From positions 1-38,497 of the forward strand of contig WHUX01000355.1 in the NCBI GenBank assembly GCA_015179025.1: a stretch of 38,497 bases of DNA, given 5' to 3'. The stretch's first letter is position 1, and each line of letters begins with the position of its first letter. Below the pieces are notes generated by a model. That model was not told the origin of the DNA. It made no database searches and saw nothing but the letters and a program-made list of their open reading frames with translations. The DNA is from Terfezia claveryi. Taxonomy: Eukaryota > Ascomycota > Pezizomycetes > Pezizales > Pezizaceae. Below, piece after piece: positions 29,001-38,497 of the stretch. A program made the translations under genes and the position numbers.

Positions 29001-31070
29001 ATGGCATCAGCCACTACCTCGTATACCCCATTCAAGCCACCAAAGGCTACCAAGAACCTCAAAGATAAAAACAATTATAGCTCATAGTCTATAGAAGTAA
29101 TAATACTTCTTCAACTTGCTGATCTTGATAAGGCTATAGACTATGTCGAGAGTGTAGCCCCTAAACTACTAATAAATATATATCAACAGCTTTTTGACAA
29201 AACTCTAGCTACTACTATGGCGAATTGCAATTTAGAACCATTATTACTTATTTGTATCTTCTCTAATGTACTTAATACTTAGGGGACCCTGAAATTACAC
29301 TATGAAGGCTATACTCATACATACATATCTATACTGGTTCTTGTAATTACTAATCTTTATTTTAATAATAGAAAGGACACTTTAACTTTATATATCATGA
29401 AGTTCAAAAATAAATAGAACCTCCTGTTAGTCAATGTAGCTACCATTCTTTCCAATACCTCCAATTTTACTGGCACCATCAAGAGCTTTATTAGCTATAA
29501 TAGATAGAAAGCAACTATACTATTATCTACACTCCTTCATATTTCAGTATATTAGAATCTTATCATAAATTTGATAAGAGGAACCACTACTCCCTCTTAT
29601 GCTAATATTGTACTCTGACTTTGTAAGCTATCAGATTGCTTTGAAGCTTACCTAAGAAGAGATACAGCTCAAGAGTCTGCTTCAGCCTTTGCAATTACTA
29701 ACCTACCAGTAAAGTATCAATATTGCAAAAGTAAAAGATGGCTTAGAACATCTCATAAAGAGAAGGATTGCAGAACTAAGAGACAAGATGCCTTAAGAAA
29801 TAGCACTTCTCTAGTAGCCCATATCACTCAGTCTAGTGAAATTTAGGATACTTTCTATTATATGATAACTACCAATTTGATAGCAATATTAACTACCGAT
29901 TTGACAGCAGTATCAATCAACTCTTAGTTTGCAGATATATACACATCTGTCTACATTACTAATAATAAGACCGAGCTTATTAACCCTTACCAACATCATC
30001 AGTTAGTTTGAACTAGGGGAGGAAGCATTTACTCTACTTATAAGAAGTCAGTAAAAATTGGAAAAATGACTCTTGACAACGTTCTCTATATGCCAATCTT
30101 TCCTCGAAACCTTATAAGTATAGTAAAGATCTACTAGTAAGAAGCAATACTTGCTCTAGACACTCAAAATACTCTAATATTTCAAGATCAAGTTATCCCA
30201 CTCATAACAGTAAATAATATATATTGGTTAGAGGTTCCTCAAATTCACTTGATAAAGTAAGAAGCTATGAGATAGTATTTCAAGTATGGGCACCTTCTCT
30301 TTTTTGCACTTAGAAAAATATCCAAGGCACCTAAGCATCTCAGCTATTATACTTAATAATACAAAACATGTATTACAACTAAAATGACTCGCCTCTAGTC
30401 TATAGCATATAATATCAGATTATCTAGACCAGGCTAGCTCAATTATTCTAATCTTTGTAGGCCTATACCTATAGAAGATCTTTACTATCGAAAATATATG
30501 ATTACACTCATAGATGATTTCTTACAATTTATGACAACTTAAGCCATTACCTCAAAATCTGATGCAGGCAAAGCCCTTCAATAAATGATATCATACTTTG
30601 CCAATCTTACTAGCATAAAAATCCAATCACTATAGACTGACTGTAGAGGAGAGTTTAAATCTACCAAGTTTTAGCAATAGCTTACAATATAAGGAATTAG
30701 TGAAAAACCTACAGTACCCTACTATAGTGAGACAAATGCAGTCGCAGAGAGGACTAATAAAATTATCATAATAATGGTTCCCATTAATTTGAAAGAAATG
30801 CCAAACTCTACTTAGTCTCTAGCAATGAAGTATGCTACCTTTATTATAAATCGAATTCTATATGTATTACTAAATAGAGATGCTCCACTACAGATGATTG
30901 GGCTAAAGATAGATATTCAGAAAGAGCGAGGGTGTTTTAGGCCTTTTGGGGAAATTGTCTACTACCATATCTATACAAATAGTAAACTCACTGATAGAGT
31001 AATAGAAGCAAAGATAGTGTAATATACTTCTACATACAGTATCTATAAAGTTATTTTGCTATTAAAATAA
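29001..31070 (+). pseudogene. Decayed Ty1/copia gag-integrase region
   Basis: One forward frame from ATG 29001 can be followed to about 31070 through many TAG and TAA codons and almost no frameshifts. Gag-like text is followed by a zinc-knuckle relic (YCKSKRWLRTSHKEKDC, first Cys replaced by Tyr). Next comes a pre-integrase region (MTLDNVLYMPIFPRNLIS) and the integrase core: YMITLIDDFLQF with its catalytic Asp, TDCRGEFKS (second Asp) and NAVAERTNK (Glu). That order is diagnostic of Ty1/copia. Reverse transcriptase and RNase H are absent, so the copy is 3'-truncated. The integrase Asp/Asp/Glu residues survive, but the copy is dead. Confidence 0.85.
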
Positions 31071-31135
31071 GTTACTATAGCAAAAAACCCTATATCCAAG
31101 ATAAAGTACTTATCTGATATAAGAATTATTACCAC

Positions 31136-31281
31136 ATTACTAGCTAATTCACCAGCCAGCTTGCTAGCCAATTCACTAGCTAGTTTACTAGCCAATTCAC
31201 CAGCTAGCTTGCTAGCTAATTCGCTAGCCAGTTTACTAGCCAATTCTCTAGCCAACTTGCTAGCCAATTTGCCAGGCAATT
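31136..31281. repeat. 12-bp tandem repeat (CTAGCCAATTCA type)
   Basis: About eleven or twelve tandem 12-bp units, alternating CTAGCCAATTCA-like and CTAGCCAGTTTG-like words, so the higher-order unit is 24 bp. The array fills the junction between the copia relic and the end of the minus-strand LTR at 31282. On the minus strand it reads as a Lys/Glu-Leu-Ala-Ser repeat. Confidence 0.85.
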
Positions 31282-31913
31282 TGTAATGATGGCTTTGGGG
31301 ACAAGGCGACCAAGAGGTACACCGGGGCAAGGGCAAGCCTAGGGTAACACACACGTAGGAACGCTACGTATGTGACTAGGGGAAAGGCTAGGAGGGGGGC
31401 AAGGGCGAGGGCGAGAGAGGCATACGAGAGTAGTAGGAGGCAGCAGGGCTGCAGAGACAAGGTAAGGCAAGGCAAGGACAGAAGGTTCGCGGGGTGGGCA
31501 GCAGGGCTGTAGAGTCGATGCGAGGCAAGGGGGTGCACAAGGGAGATGCACCAACATGGAGAGAAGAAACGCCCTGTATTGGATATACAAGACATTAGAT
31601 GGGGATCCAATGACAGTACGAGGGACAGGCTCTATATATACATAACTCGGTTAGGGCAATGGGGGAAATAAGCTTCCCTATCTCGGAAGCCAAGCAAGGT
31701 AATGATAACAATAACCCATCACCTACAATCACAGGTGATGACAAAGACAACAATGGTAATAACCCATTACCTGCGTCGCAGGTGATACCGAGGACAACAA
31801 TAATGACAACCCATCACCTGCGATCGCAGGTGATGACAAAGACAACAATGGCAATGACCCATCACCTGCGATCGCAGGTGATGGCGAGGGCAACTGAGGA
31901 CTCGGTTATGACA
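31282..31913 (-). mobile_element. LTR of the minus-strand gypsy copy
   Basis: 632 bp, longer than its relatives because U3 has four copies of a 47-50-bp unit centred on a palindrome. Two are perfect 24-bp palindromes (31812-31835 and 31860-31883), built as CATCACCTGCGA followed by TCGCAGGTGATG. Each contains CACCTG/CAGGTG E-box-like words. The rest of the LTR matches the family (CACGTAG hairpin, GGATCCCCATC). Confidence 0.9.
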
Positions 31914-32110
31914 CTATCCCCTCTTTAGGCTGGAGCTCCAGTAACTAGGAGGCCTGGGCACGACAACCGGCAAAATCAACACAGGAAACAACAACAAAGG
32001 CAACGACAAGGATTCCAACTCCAAACAACAAGAAGAAAGAGAAGAGCGAAAAGAGCGAGAAGAACGAGAGTCAGACAGGCCCTACCATATGACTCTCAAG
32101 AGACACAACA

Positions 32111-32295
32111 TTATTCCATTGGGCGAGGCTTCCTTAGGTATTGCTGGTGGAATAGGGTGACCAAATCCTATACATTCTCCAAGTCCTCCACAGGTTGCCA
32201 GGTAGCCTCCTCGTCCCCTAGCCACTTAACCTTGTACTGCAGATGCCCGTACCTCTTCCGCGAGTCCAGCACTTCCTCTACTTTCCATTCCTCTT
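32111..32295 (-). pseudogene. pol: Chromodomain tail of the minus-strand gypsy pol
   Basis: Minus-strand reading gives EEWKVEEVLDSRKRYGHLQY, then KVKWLGDEEATWQP, with one TAG replacing Gln, ending in TAA at 32113-32111. The aromatic and acidic chromodomain positions match element 1. It is truncated by the LTR at 32296. Confidence 0.85.
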
Positions 32296-32976
32296 TGTGA
32301 TGGAGAACGTTGTTTCATTGCTTATATAATTGATTATATACCTTTTGTATTTCCTATATTACTACTATGTTTTGTAACTAAGTCTCTCGGTTGAAGGACT
32401 AGCCTTCAACCACCTCCTATTGCTTTATAAGCGTCCATAGCACGCGGAATCTGCCATGGAAAGTTCCATGGCACTTGCCATATGAAGACACCCTCATTAT
32501 GGCCGCCTGACCTCTGTTTAAGGCATGTGACTCATTACTATGGCCACATGACTATCGTTTAAGGCGTGTGACTCATTACTATAGCCACATGACCCCTTTT
32601 GTACAGCGCACCACTTTCTGGTATGCCACCCTTTATTGTATTTATATCCTAAGTCATCAGATCTCAGAGGAGTATAAATAGACCGCTGGATTCCCTCTGG
32701 AATCTACAAGATAGAAAGCAAGCACTAAGCAAGCACACAGCAGCAAGCAAGCCTATATTCCGATCAGATCAAGATCATATAGCTTAGATAGCACAAATTA
32801 TATAAGATAGATTACACCAGTTAATTACTGTTCTCTTCGGGAACGTCCAACATAGTAATCTCCCTACTCTTCTGAGGTCTTACCTCAGTAGAAGCGAAAT
32901 ACACAAACGTCCATACCTACGGATATAGATTGTATAAATGGTACCGAATGAATACTGTCTAGTACTATTCATTATA
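32296..32976 (+). mobile_element. LTR, family A (solo or 5' LTR)
   Basis: 681 bp from TGTGATGG to TTCATTATA, closely matching 1040-1669. TATA box TATAAATA at 32673-32680. A module of about 42 bp (GTGACTCATTACTAT with GGCCACATGA) is tandemly repeated here but single in the other copy, which accounts for most of the length difference. It is inserted in the minus-strand gypsy chromodomain. It may be the 5' LTR of the gag-like frame that follows, since both are on the + strand. Confidence 0.8.
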
Positions 32977-33109
32977 TTTTTTTTAACTTACTTACCTAAT
33001 CTTTACTCTTAAATCCAAGGCCTGATCAACCTTCAGATACCTTTATTACACTCACGCAAGTGTATATAATTCGACACCCAAGTGCACATATAAAATCGAT
33101 ATCATTATT
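32977..33109 (+). other. Possible leader after the family A LTR
   Basis: Non-coding stretch after a T-run. I see no clear tRNA primer-binding match. It would be the leader if the LTR and the following gag-like frame form one element. Confidence 0.35.
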
Positions 33110-34565
33110 CAACTAGCTAGCCAACAAAATCCAACAAACGAGACATCAGACTCTCAACTGCAGTATATCAACAAAAGACTTAGAAGTAAGCTAAGCAGAG
33201 CTCTAATGGGCAGTAGTATCCCAAATTAAACAATCCCACCCTCGTTCACAACACTTTTCCCAATAAGATCAACAACTCATCTTGCACTCCTGGCAACTAC
33301 CATTACATCTGTACCTATAAATCCAGTACACCATTGAAAAACCGGCCCCCCAGGTCCCAGGAATAATTGGTCTAAACAACCAAGCATCACAATCCCAAGG
33401 CTTAAATCTCGCTGCCTCCACTGCAGTCATTTCCTCCAGAAAAGAATTACCTCCATCAGAACCTTCCTTAGGCTCAGACATCTCTACCAATACCTCTGCG
33501 CCCCTAATATCTACCTCAACACACCAATCAGAAAACGTGACACTCTTGCCAGAAGAACTAGAACTAGATTCTAGACCAGTAGATGAAGAAAAACCAGGAC
33601 CATAAGAAACATCAGGATCCTGACATCCAGCCTCACCAGCTATATGAGCCACCGAGCCAACAGAACCGTCAGTCGAACGAAGATCATAAGGATCATCAGA
33701 CACCACACCATTAGCACAGAAAGGTGCTAAAGAAGAAAAGTAACTCGACAATCGTATCGCATAACCAGCTGCATTTGGTTGTGGACAGACGATGAAATCA
33801 GATATAATGGCGTCTAAACTTAGTAAGAAGACTAAAATGTCGAGACGGTTAACTATGTTACCTAAAGATATTAAGAAATTAGTAGAAGAAACTCTCAGAA
33901 AAACCAGATTTGTAGTTCCTAATACAGAAGAGGAAATAAATCTGCCTATGGATATAGAAATAGGAGAACCAGGTGGAGCAGGAACCAAACTATATTTTAG
34001 CATAGCTTTACCTCTCGCACCAAAAGAATTTTGGGATACACATTTTCCAACAATTGAAGAGATTTTGAAATATACTTGCTCAATGGGACATGCCCAACAG
34101 TATCATCCTGATGATACTAGACTCTTAATGGAAGCCGTAGTAAAACACTATTTATGGCTAACACCCTACCCATTCAAAGAAAAGGACTTAGAAATGAACA
34201 TATTTTTAAGTAAGGAATTAAAGAAACCTGTCGTTTCACTTTTAAGGAAACCGAATTGGGTAATAAATAATTGGGAAGAAATAATGGCATTCATGATGAG
34301 CGGTACTCATCTAGAAGAATCAGCACATACCGCGGAGGATTTTTTCAATTCTAGCAAAGAACTTCCAGGAGCGTTCCTGAGAACACCAAAAGATCAATCG
34401 AAAGGCAAAGGTCGAGTACCTGAGACACCAGAAAGGAGGACTGGGTTAGCCAAAGAACCAGACGACAAAGATCAACTACCAGAAGATATAGAATTACCAG
34501 AAGGCGATGATGATCTAGACACAAGACTAGACCAACAGAAGCAGAAAATGCAAGGAGGAGGACGA
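33110..34565 (+). pseudogene. Broken gag-like reading frame of unknown family
   Basis: One + frame can be followed from about 33110 to the LTR of element 3, about 480 codons; the second half (33792-34565) is fully open. Stops at 33192, 33204, 33264, 33318, 33603, 33621, 33645, 33687, 33741 and 33762 are TAA or TGA, each one C-to-T step from CAA or CGA. No start codon is clear. The first part is Ser/Pro/Glu-rich and disordered-looking; the middle is basic, then helical with several Trp residues (LKKPVVSLLRKPNWVINNWEE in part). The end is acidic and Gln-rich, then GGG. Its position after a family A LTR suggests the gag of that element, interrupted by element 3, but I find no zinc knuckle. A host gene remains possible. 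Confidence 0.5.
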
Positions 34566-35156
34566 TGTCACAACCGTCCTTTCCTAGCTAGGTTTGAGAG
34601 TCAGACGGGATTCCGTCCAACTCTCGTTATTGTTGGTTGATATCGTTGTTATCTCTGTTCCCGAGATAAGGGGTCTCGGGAACCTTATTCCTTCCGGTGG
34701 CCTTGGCCAGGAAGGAAGCCTGTATATATAGCTTGCTCTCTCCGCCCTCTCGTTGGATCCCCATCCAACGTCTTGTATACCCAATACAGGACCTTGCTTC
34801 CCCCAGCGCTTGTGCACCTCCCTTGTGCACATCCTTGTCTCAAACAAACAACTCTGCAGTACAGCTGCCTCCCTTGACACACGCGGCAACTGCCTCCGCG
34901 TATCTCATGTCTCTTGCCTCTTGCCTCTTGCCTCTTGCCTCTTGCCTCTTGCCTCTTGCCTCTTGCCTCTTGCCTCTTGCCTCTTGCCCTTGCCCCTATC
35001 TCAGTCTTCCCCTGGTCACACACGTAGCGTTCCTACGTGTGTCTTACCCTAGCCTTTCCCCCGATCACACACGTAGCGCTCCTACGTGTGCGATTGCCCC
35101 TTGCCACTTCCCCGGCGTACCCCTTGGTCGCCTTGTCCCCCAGAGCCCTCGTTACA
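34566..35156 (+). mobile_element. 5' LTR of element 3
   Basis: 591 bp from TGTCACAACCGTCC to CGTTACA. The U3 palindrome is GAGAGTCAGACGG, loop GATT, CCGTCCAACTCTC (34596-34625). The promoter-proximal hairpin is GTTCCCGAGA with TCTCGGGAAC (34657-34683, perfect). TATA box TGTATATATA at 34721. Eleven tandem CTCTTGC units fill 34911-34987. The ACACACGTAG-CGTTC-CTACGTGTGT hairpin (35018-35042) is duplicated at about 35063-35094. Confidence 0.95.
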
Positions 35157-35158
35157 CT

Positions 35159-35167
35159 ACGTTGGAT
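35159..35167 (+). promoter_or_regulatory. Putative self-priming primer-binding site of element 3
   Basis: ACGTTGGAT, 2 nt after the LTR, is exactly complementary to ATCCAACGT at 34763-34771, about 41 bp downstream of the start of the TATA box. Compared with element 1, both partners have changed in step. Confidence 0.5.
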
Positions 35168-35187
35168 CTTTCAGACCAACCGGTACG

Positions 35188-36309
35188 ATGTCCGCGAACA
35201 TTCCACTACCCACCGATAGATTTGCAGCCTGGAGGGCGACTCCGATCCCATCAGACCGGACAGAACTATCAGCATACTGATGAACTGTGATCGAGATATT
35301 CACAGATACCTATGCCATCGGCGAACAACAAGGAGCGGACCTTCAGAAAGCCGAAAGGCGAATCCGAGAAACTGAAGATGAAATAACCCTCCTCCGAGAA
35401 GATGCAGCAGAGGATAGGATAACCATCCGGAGACTGACTCGCGCTTTGGACCTGACCGATGGTCCAAAAAACCAGAAAACACAAGACCTACCCACCCCGC
35501 CCAAGTTTAATGGGGACCGGGGCCGGCTACGAGCATGGATAAACTCTGTGCAGATAAAACTCTCTGGGGACTCGGCGAAGTTCCCCACTGTCCACCACCA
35601 GCTCTCATACGTCTATGGCCTACTGGAGGGTAAGGCCATGGACCAGGTACAGCCCTTCGTCAAGGCCACGGGGATTGATCTGGTAGACATCCCAGCACTA
35701 ATGGCAATCCTGGACCGAGCCTTCGGAGACCCGGATCCTAAAGGAACCGCCAGCAGGGCCCTGCGAGACCTCAAGCAAAAACACAACGAACTGTCAGCCT
35801 ATGTCGCTGAGTTCTCCAGGCTAGCAGCAGAGCTCAATTGGAATAACGAAGCCAAGCTCGATCAGTTCAAAGATGGGCTTACCTTCGAGCTGAAAAAGGC
35901 TCTGGTTTACTGCCCACCGACCAAGACCCTGGAGGGACTTATTGAACAAGCTAGCTGGGTGGAACAGCAGACAGCAGCACTCAGAGCCCCCCAAAAGACA
36001 CTCCCGACCTCGACTCCCCGTACACCATTTCTGACAGCACGCACCCAATAACAACAACCCACACCAGTCAACAAGCCTGCACACCCCTCCCTGATAGCGG
36101 GTGGGGCTGCCCCCATGGACCTGTCAGCAGGTAGACCTCGTCTTACCCAGGAGGAAAGGGACCGTCGCCGCACTCAGGGTTTGTGCATTGCATGTGGAAA
36201 GGGGGACCATTTTATCGCGGCATGTCCCCTCCGCAAGAATCGCTCCCTGGCCATACATGCGGTGTCCGAGACCCCAGAGGAGTCGAGAAAAGCGGAGTCC
36301 CTTGCCTAG
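35188..36309 (+). pseudogene. gag: gag of element 3, with internal stops
   Basis: Start ATG 35188 is supported by alignment with element 1. Two adjacent TGA codons (35278-35283) stand where element 1 has CGT CGA, and TAA at 36049 sits in a Gln-rich run (CAA to TAA). The capsid-like core (PPKFNGDR, RLRAWINS, LLEGKAMDQVQPF, FGDPDPKGTASRAL) is otherwise open. The zinc knuckle CX2CX4HX4C is intact (36184-36225). Gag ends at TAG 36307-36309, inside the conserved stem-loop. Confidence 0.9.
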
Positions 36310-38497
36310 TTGCTGACACTAGCAAGGGACCTATCATGGGTCATTTATCTTTGTCTGCGTTTTCCTTGCTTGCATCTATGTCTGTTAATGAATCTTGCTT
36401 GTTTGGCGAGCATTTTGTAGTACCAATAACTGTTAAATTCAATAGTAAAACAGTGGTAACATCAGCTCTCATAGATTGTGGTGCTTCGGGGATAGCCTTC
36501 ATTGATCAGACCTTCGTCAGTAAAAACTCCATACCAACCTCCAAGCTAAAGACCCCCGCCTTCTTGATGTCATTGACGGCCGCCCTATCTCTTCTGGGGC
36601 TATTACCCATCTCGCGTGTCTGCCCAGTGCTATTGGAGACCATTCGGAGGACCTCCCAATGTTCGTGACCAAACTAAAATATCCAATTGTCCTTGGGATC
36701 CCCTGGCTCAGAATGCATGATGTGTCAGTCAGCTTCGGCTCTTACACCTTGCAATTCAACAGCCATTATTGCAGAACAAACTGTGGAGGTCCAAAATCAC
36801 CGTCACGGGGCTATGTCATTACCACCCCCAATAATCCACCCAACCCAGGTGGTACACCAGCCCGCGCACATCAATGCTGCTCACTGCCCTGCTCCCCCTG
36901 TTCCCCCCGTTCCCCCTACTCCCCCTCTTCAACCTCCCCCAAAGCCCCTGAATATTAGCTTTATTGGGGCAGGGGCTTTCGCTTACCTCACAAGGAGACA
37001 TAAGCTGAAGGCGCATGCCCTTTCTATACATGAGGTGAACCTGGAAATCAACAAGATGCGACCTAAGGAGGAGTGGAAGGCCATGGTCCTGGAGGAATAC
37101 CACGAGTTTATTGATGTGTTCTCGGAAAAAGCCGCGGAGAAGCTGGCGCCCCACCGACAATATGACCACACAATTCCGCTGGTAGAGGGTAAGACCCTCC
37201 CCTATGGGCCCCTCTACGGAATGTCCCGGGTGGAGCTGGAGGCCCTGAAGAAATACTTGGAGGAAAACCTCAACAAGAGCTTCATTCGCCATAGCTCTTC
37301 ACCAGCGGGTGCCCCAGTGCTTTTCGTGAAGAAATCGGACAGCTCTCTCTGGTTGTGTGTCGATTACCGGGGCCTAAACGAGATAACGGTTAAAAACAGG
37401 TACCTCCTACCCCTAATCCAGGAGACATTAGCCAGGCTCTCCAAGGCCAAATGGTTCACCAAACTGGATTTAAGAGGAGCTTACAACCTGGTACGGATCG
37501 CCGAGAGGGAGGAGTGGAAAACTGCCTTCCGAACACGATATGGCCATTTTGACTATAATGTGATGCCCTTTGGCCTAACTAATGCCCCTGCCTCCTTCCA
37601 GCACTTCATCAATGACACCTTGCGGGACTTCCTCGATGTGTTCTGCACAGCCTACCTGGACGATATCCTCATATACTCGGACTCCCTAGCGGAACACAAA
37701 ATCCATGTGAGGCAGGTGTTAGAGAAGCTGGAGAAGGCCGGATTATACCTGAAACCGGAGAAATGCGAGTTTCATGTGCAGGAGGTCAAGTATCTGGGGT
37801 TAATCATCACCACCGAAGGTATCAGGATGGACCCTGCCAAGGTTACCGCTGTCCAGGAATGGCAAATCCCAGCGAATCTCAAGGATGTCCAGGCATTCCT
37901 GGGGTTCGCCAACTTTACCGGCGCTTTATCCTGGATATTCGAAGATCGTAGCCTCCCTCACCGCCCTGACCAAAAAGACCGGCGCTTCGACTGGAATCCA
38001 GAAGCCCAATCTGCCTTCCAGAACCTCAAGGAAGCCTTCTGCTTAGCACCGATCCTGGCCCATTTCGACCCAGACAGCGAATGTATCGTGGAAACTGATA
38101 CCTCCGACTATGTCTCCGAGGGGATATTGTCTCAGTATGACGATGGAGTCCTTCACCCAGTGGCCTATTTCTCCAAAAAGCACTCCCCGGCGGAGTGTAA
38201 TTACGAAATCTATGATAAGGAATTAATGGCCATTGTGCGAGCATTCGAGGAATGGAGACCACACCTGGAATCGGCAAAGGGGTTATCGAGGTCCTCTCTG
38301 ACCATAAGAACCTAGAGTACTTCACAACCACCAAATTGCTAAATCGCCGACAGGCTAGGTGGTCGGAATTCCTCTCTCGGTTTAACTTCAAGATAAGGTA
38401 TTGGCCGGGGAAGGCTGGGGTAAGCCGGATGTACTGACCAGGAGATCAGGAGATCTCCCTAAAGGGGGGATGAAAGGCTGAAGTACCAGAATCAGGA
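36183..38497 (+). pseudogene. pol: pol of element 3: protease, RT, RNase H (partial)
   Basis: Protease LIDCGASG (near 36470) and [13 protein letters not shown] with [22 protein letters not shown] and YLDD (37653-37664); RNase H with ETDTSDY and YDKELMAI. At the RT position of the element 1 stop this copy has CAG. The frame is broken by single-base losses relative to element 1: five C instead of six at 36553-36557, one base lost at about 37914, four G instead of five at 38279-38282, and four G instead of five at 38417-38420, with compensating shifts between some of them. The sequence ends before integrase. Confidence 0.9.
36285..36330 (+). promoter_or_regulatory. Frameshift stem-loop region of element 3
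   Basis: The stem (GTCCCTTGC 36297-36305 with GCAAGGGAC 36322-36330; TAGT with ACTA inside) is identical to that of element 1. The heptamer position reads G AGA AAA instead of G GGA AAA, so slippage in the P site would be weakened by a single base change. Confidence 0.6.

Larger units (their letters stand above)
31282..32295 (-). mobile_element. 3' end of a Ty3/gypsy copy on the minus strand
   Basis: Reading on the minus strand: chromodomain end, 3' untranslated region, polypurine tract (AAAGAGGGGATAG) and a complete LTR. The same family as elements 1-3, with U3 closest to element 2. It is cut at 32295 inside the chromodomain by the family A LTR, and the rest of the element is not seen on the far side. 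Confidence 0.9.
34566..38497 (+). mobile_element. Element 3: Ty3/gypsy copy, 5' part, runs off the window
   Basis: 5' LTR, primer region, gag and pol to the end of RNase H. The same family as element 1, but with a different U3 palindrome and an expanded heptamer repeat in the LTR. It is damaged by three point stops in gag and several single-base length changes in pol. The integrase, chromodomain and 3' LTR lie beyond the window. Confidence 0.95.

Noticed and set aside
33269..34003. Long open frame on the minus strand, with a Cys-rich end
   Set aside because: It is antisense to the + strand reading that continues across the whole region. Stops in the + frame are explained by C-to-T changes, and minus-strand openness partly follows from that frame's codon composition. 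No motif supports it.

Overview
This window looks like a transposon graveyard from a filamentous fungus, most likely an ascomycete. The evidence is chromodomain-bearing Ty3/gypsy retrotransposons, a Fot1/pogo DNA transposon, a Ty1/copia relic, and coding sequences broken mainly by C-to-T (or G-to-A) changes of the repeat-induced or methylation-deamination type. I see no intact host gene, tRNA, rRNA or CRISPR array. A species call is not possible from the sequence alone.

Layout. 1-1669: 3' end of a degenerate Ty3/gypsy element (integrase tail, chromodomain, polypurine tract, LTR of family A). 1670-6172: AT-rich, pyrimidine-rich decayed DNA with degenerate tandem repeats and three short inverted-repeat elements. 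6173-12470: a structurally complete Ty3/gypsy chromovirus (element 1; two 574-bp LTRs, gag, pol in the -1 frame) inactivated by point stops. 12471-14293: a broken intron-containing gene of unknown function on the minus strand. 15064-16524: a 159-160-bp satellite array. 17340-17990: two further simple or tandem repeat blocks. About 18285-21490: a 112-117-bp tandem array split by a 2626-bp pogo/Fot1 transposon with perfect 41-bp terminal inverted repeats and a TA duplication. 22148-25940: a 5'-truncated, heavily mutated copy of the same gypsy family (element 2), itself carrying a 246-bp inverted-repeat element. 26215-28039: a fold-back element with about 720-bp inverted arms. 29001-31070: a decayed Ty1/copia gag-integrase. 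31282-32295: the 3' end of another gypsy copy on the minus strand, cut by a family A LTR (32296-32976). About 33110-34565: a broken gag-like reading frame. 34566-38497: the 5' two thirds of a third gypsy copy (element 3), running off the window.

How the parts work. In the gypsy family, gag and pol are arranged for a -1 ribosomal frameshift. The gag stop codon lies inside a conserved stem-loop, and in element 1 a canonical slippery heptamer sits 5 nt upstream of the stem. Next to the 5' LTR there is no obvious tRNA primer site. Instead, a 9-nt sequence covaries with a 9-nt sequence close to the expected transcript start, which suggests Tf1-like self-priming. The LTR U3 carries a palindromic module whose sequence differs between subfamilies although its position is kept. 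The nesting order (MITE in gypsy, pogo in tandem array, LTR A in gypsy) gives relative ages.
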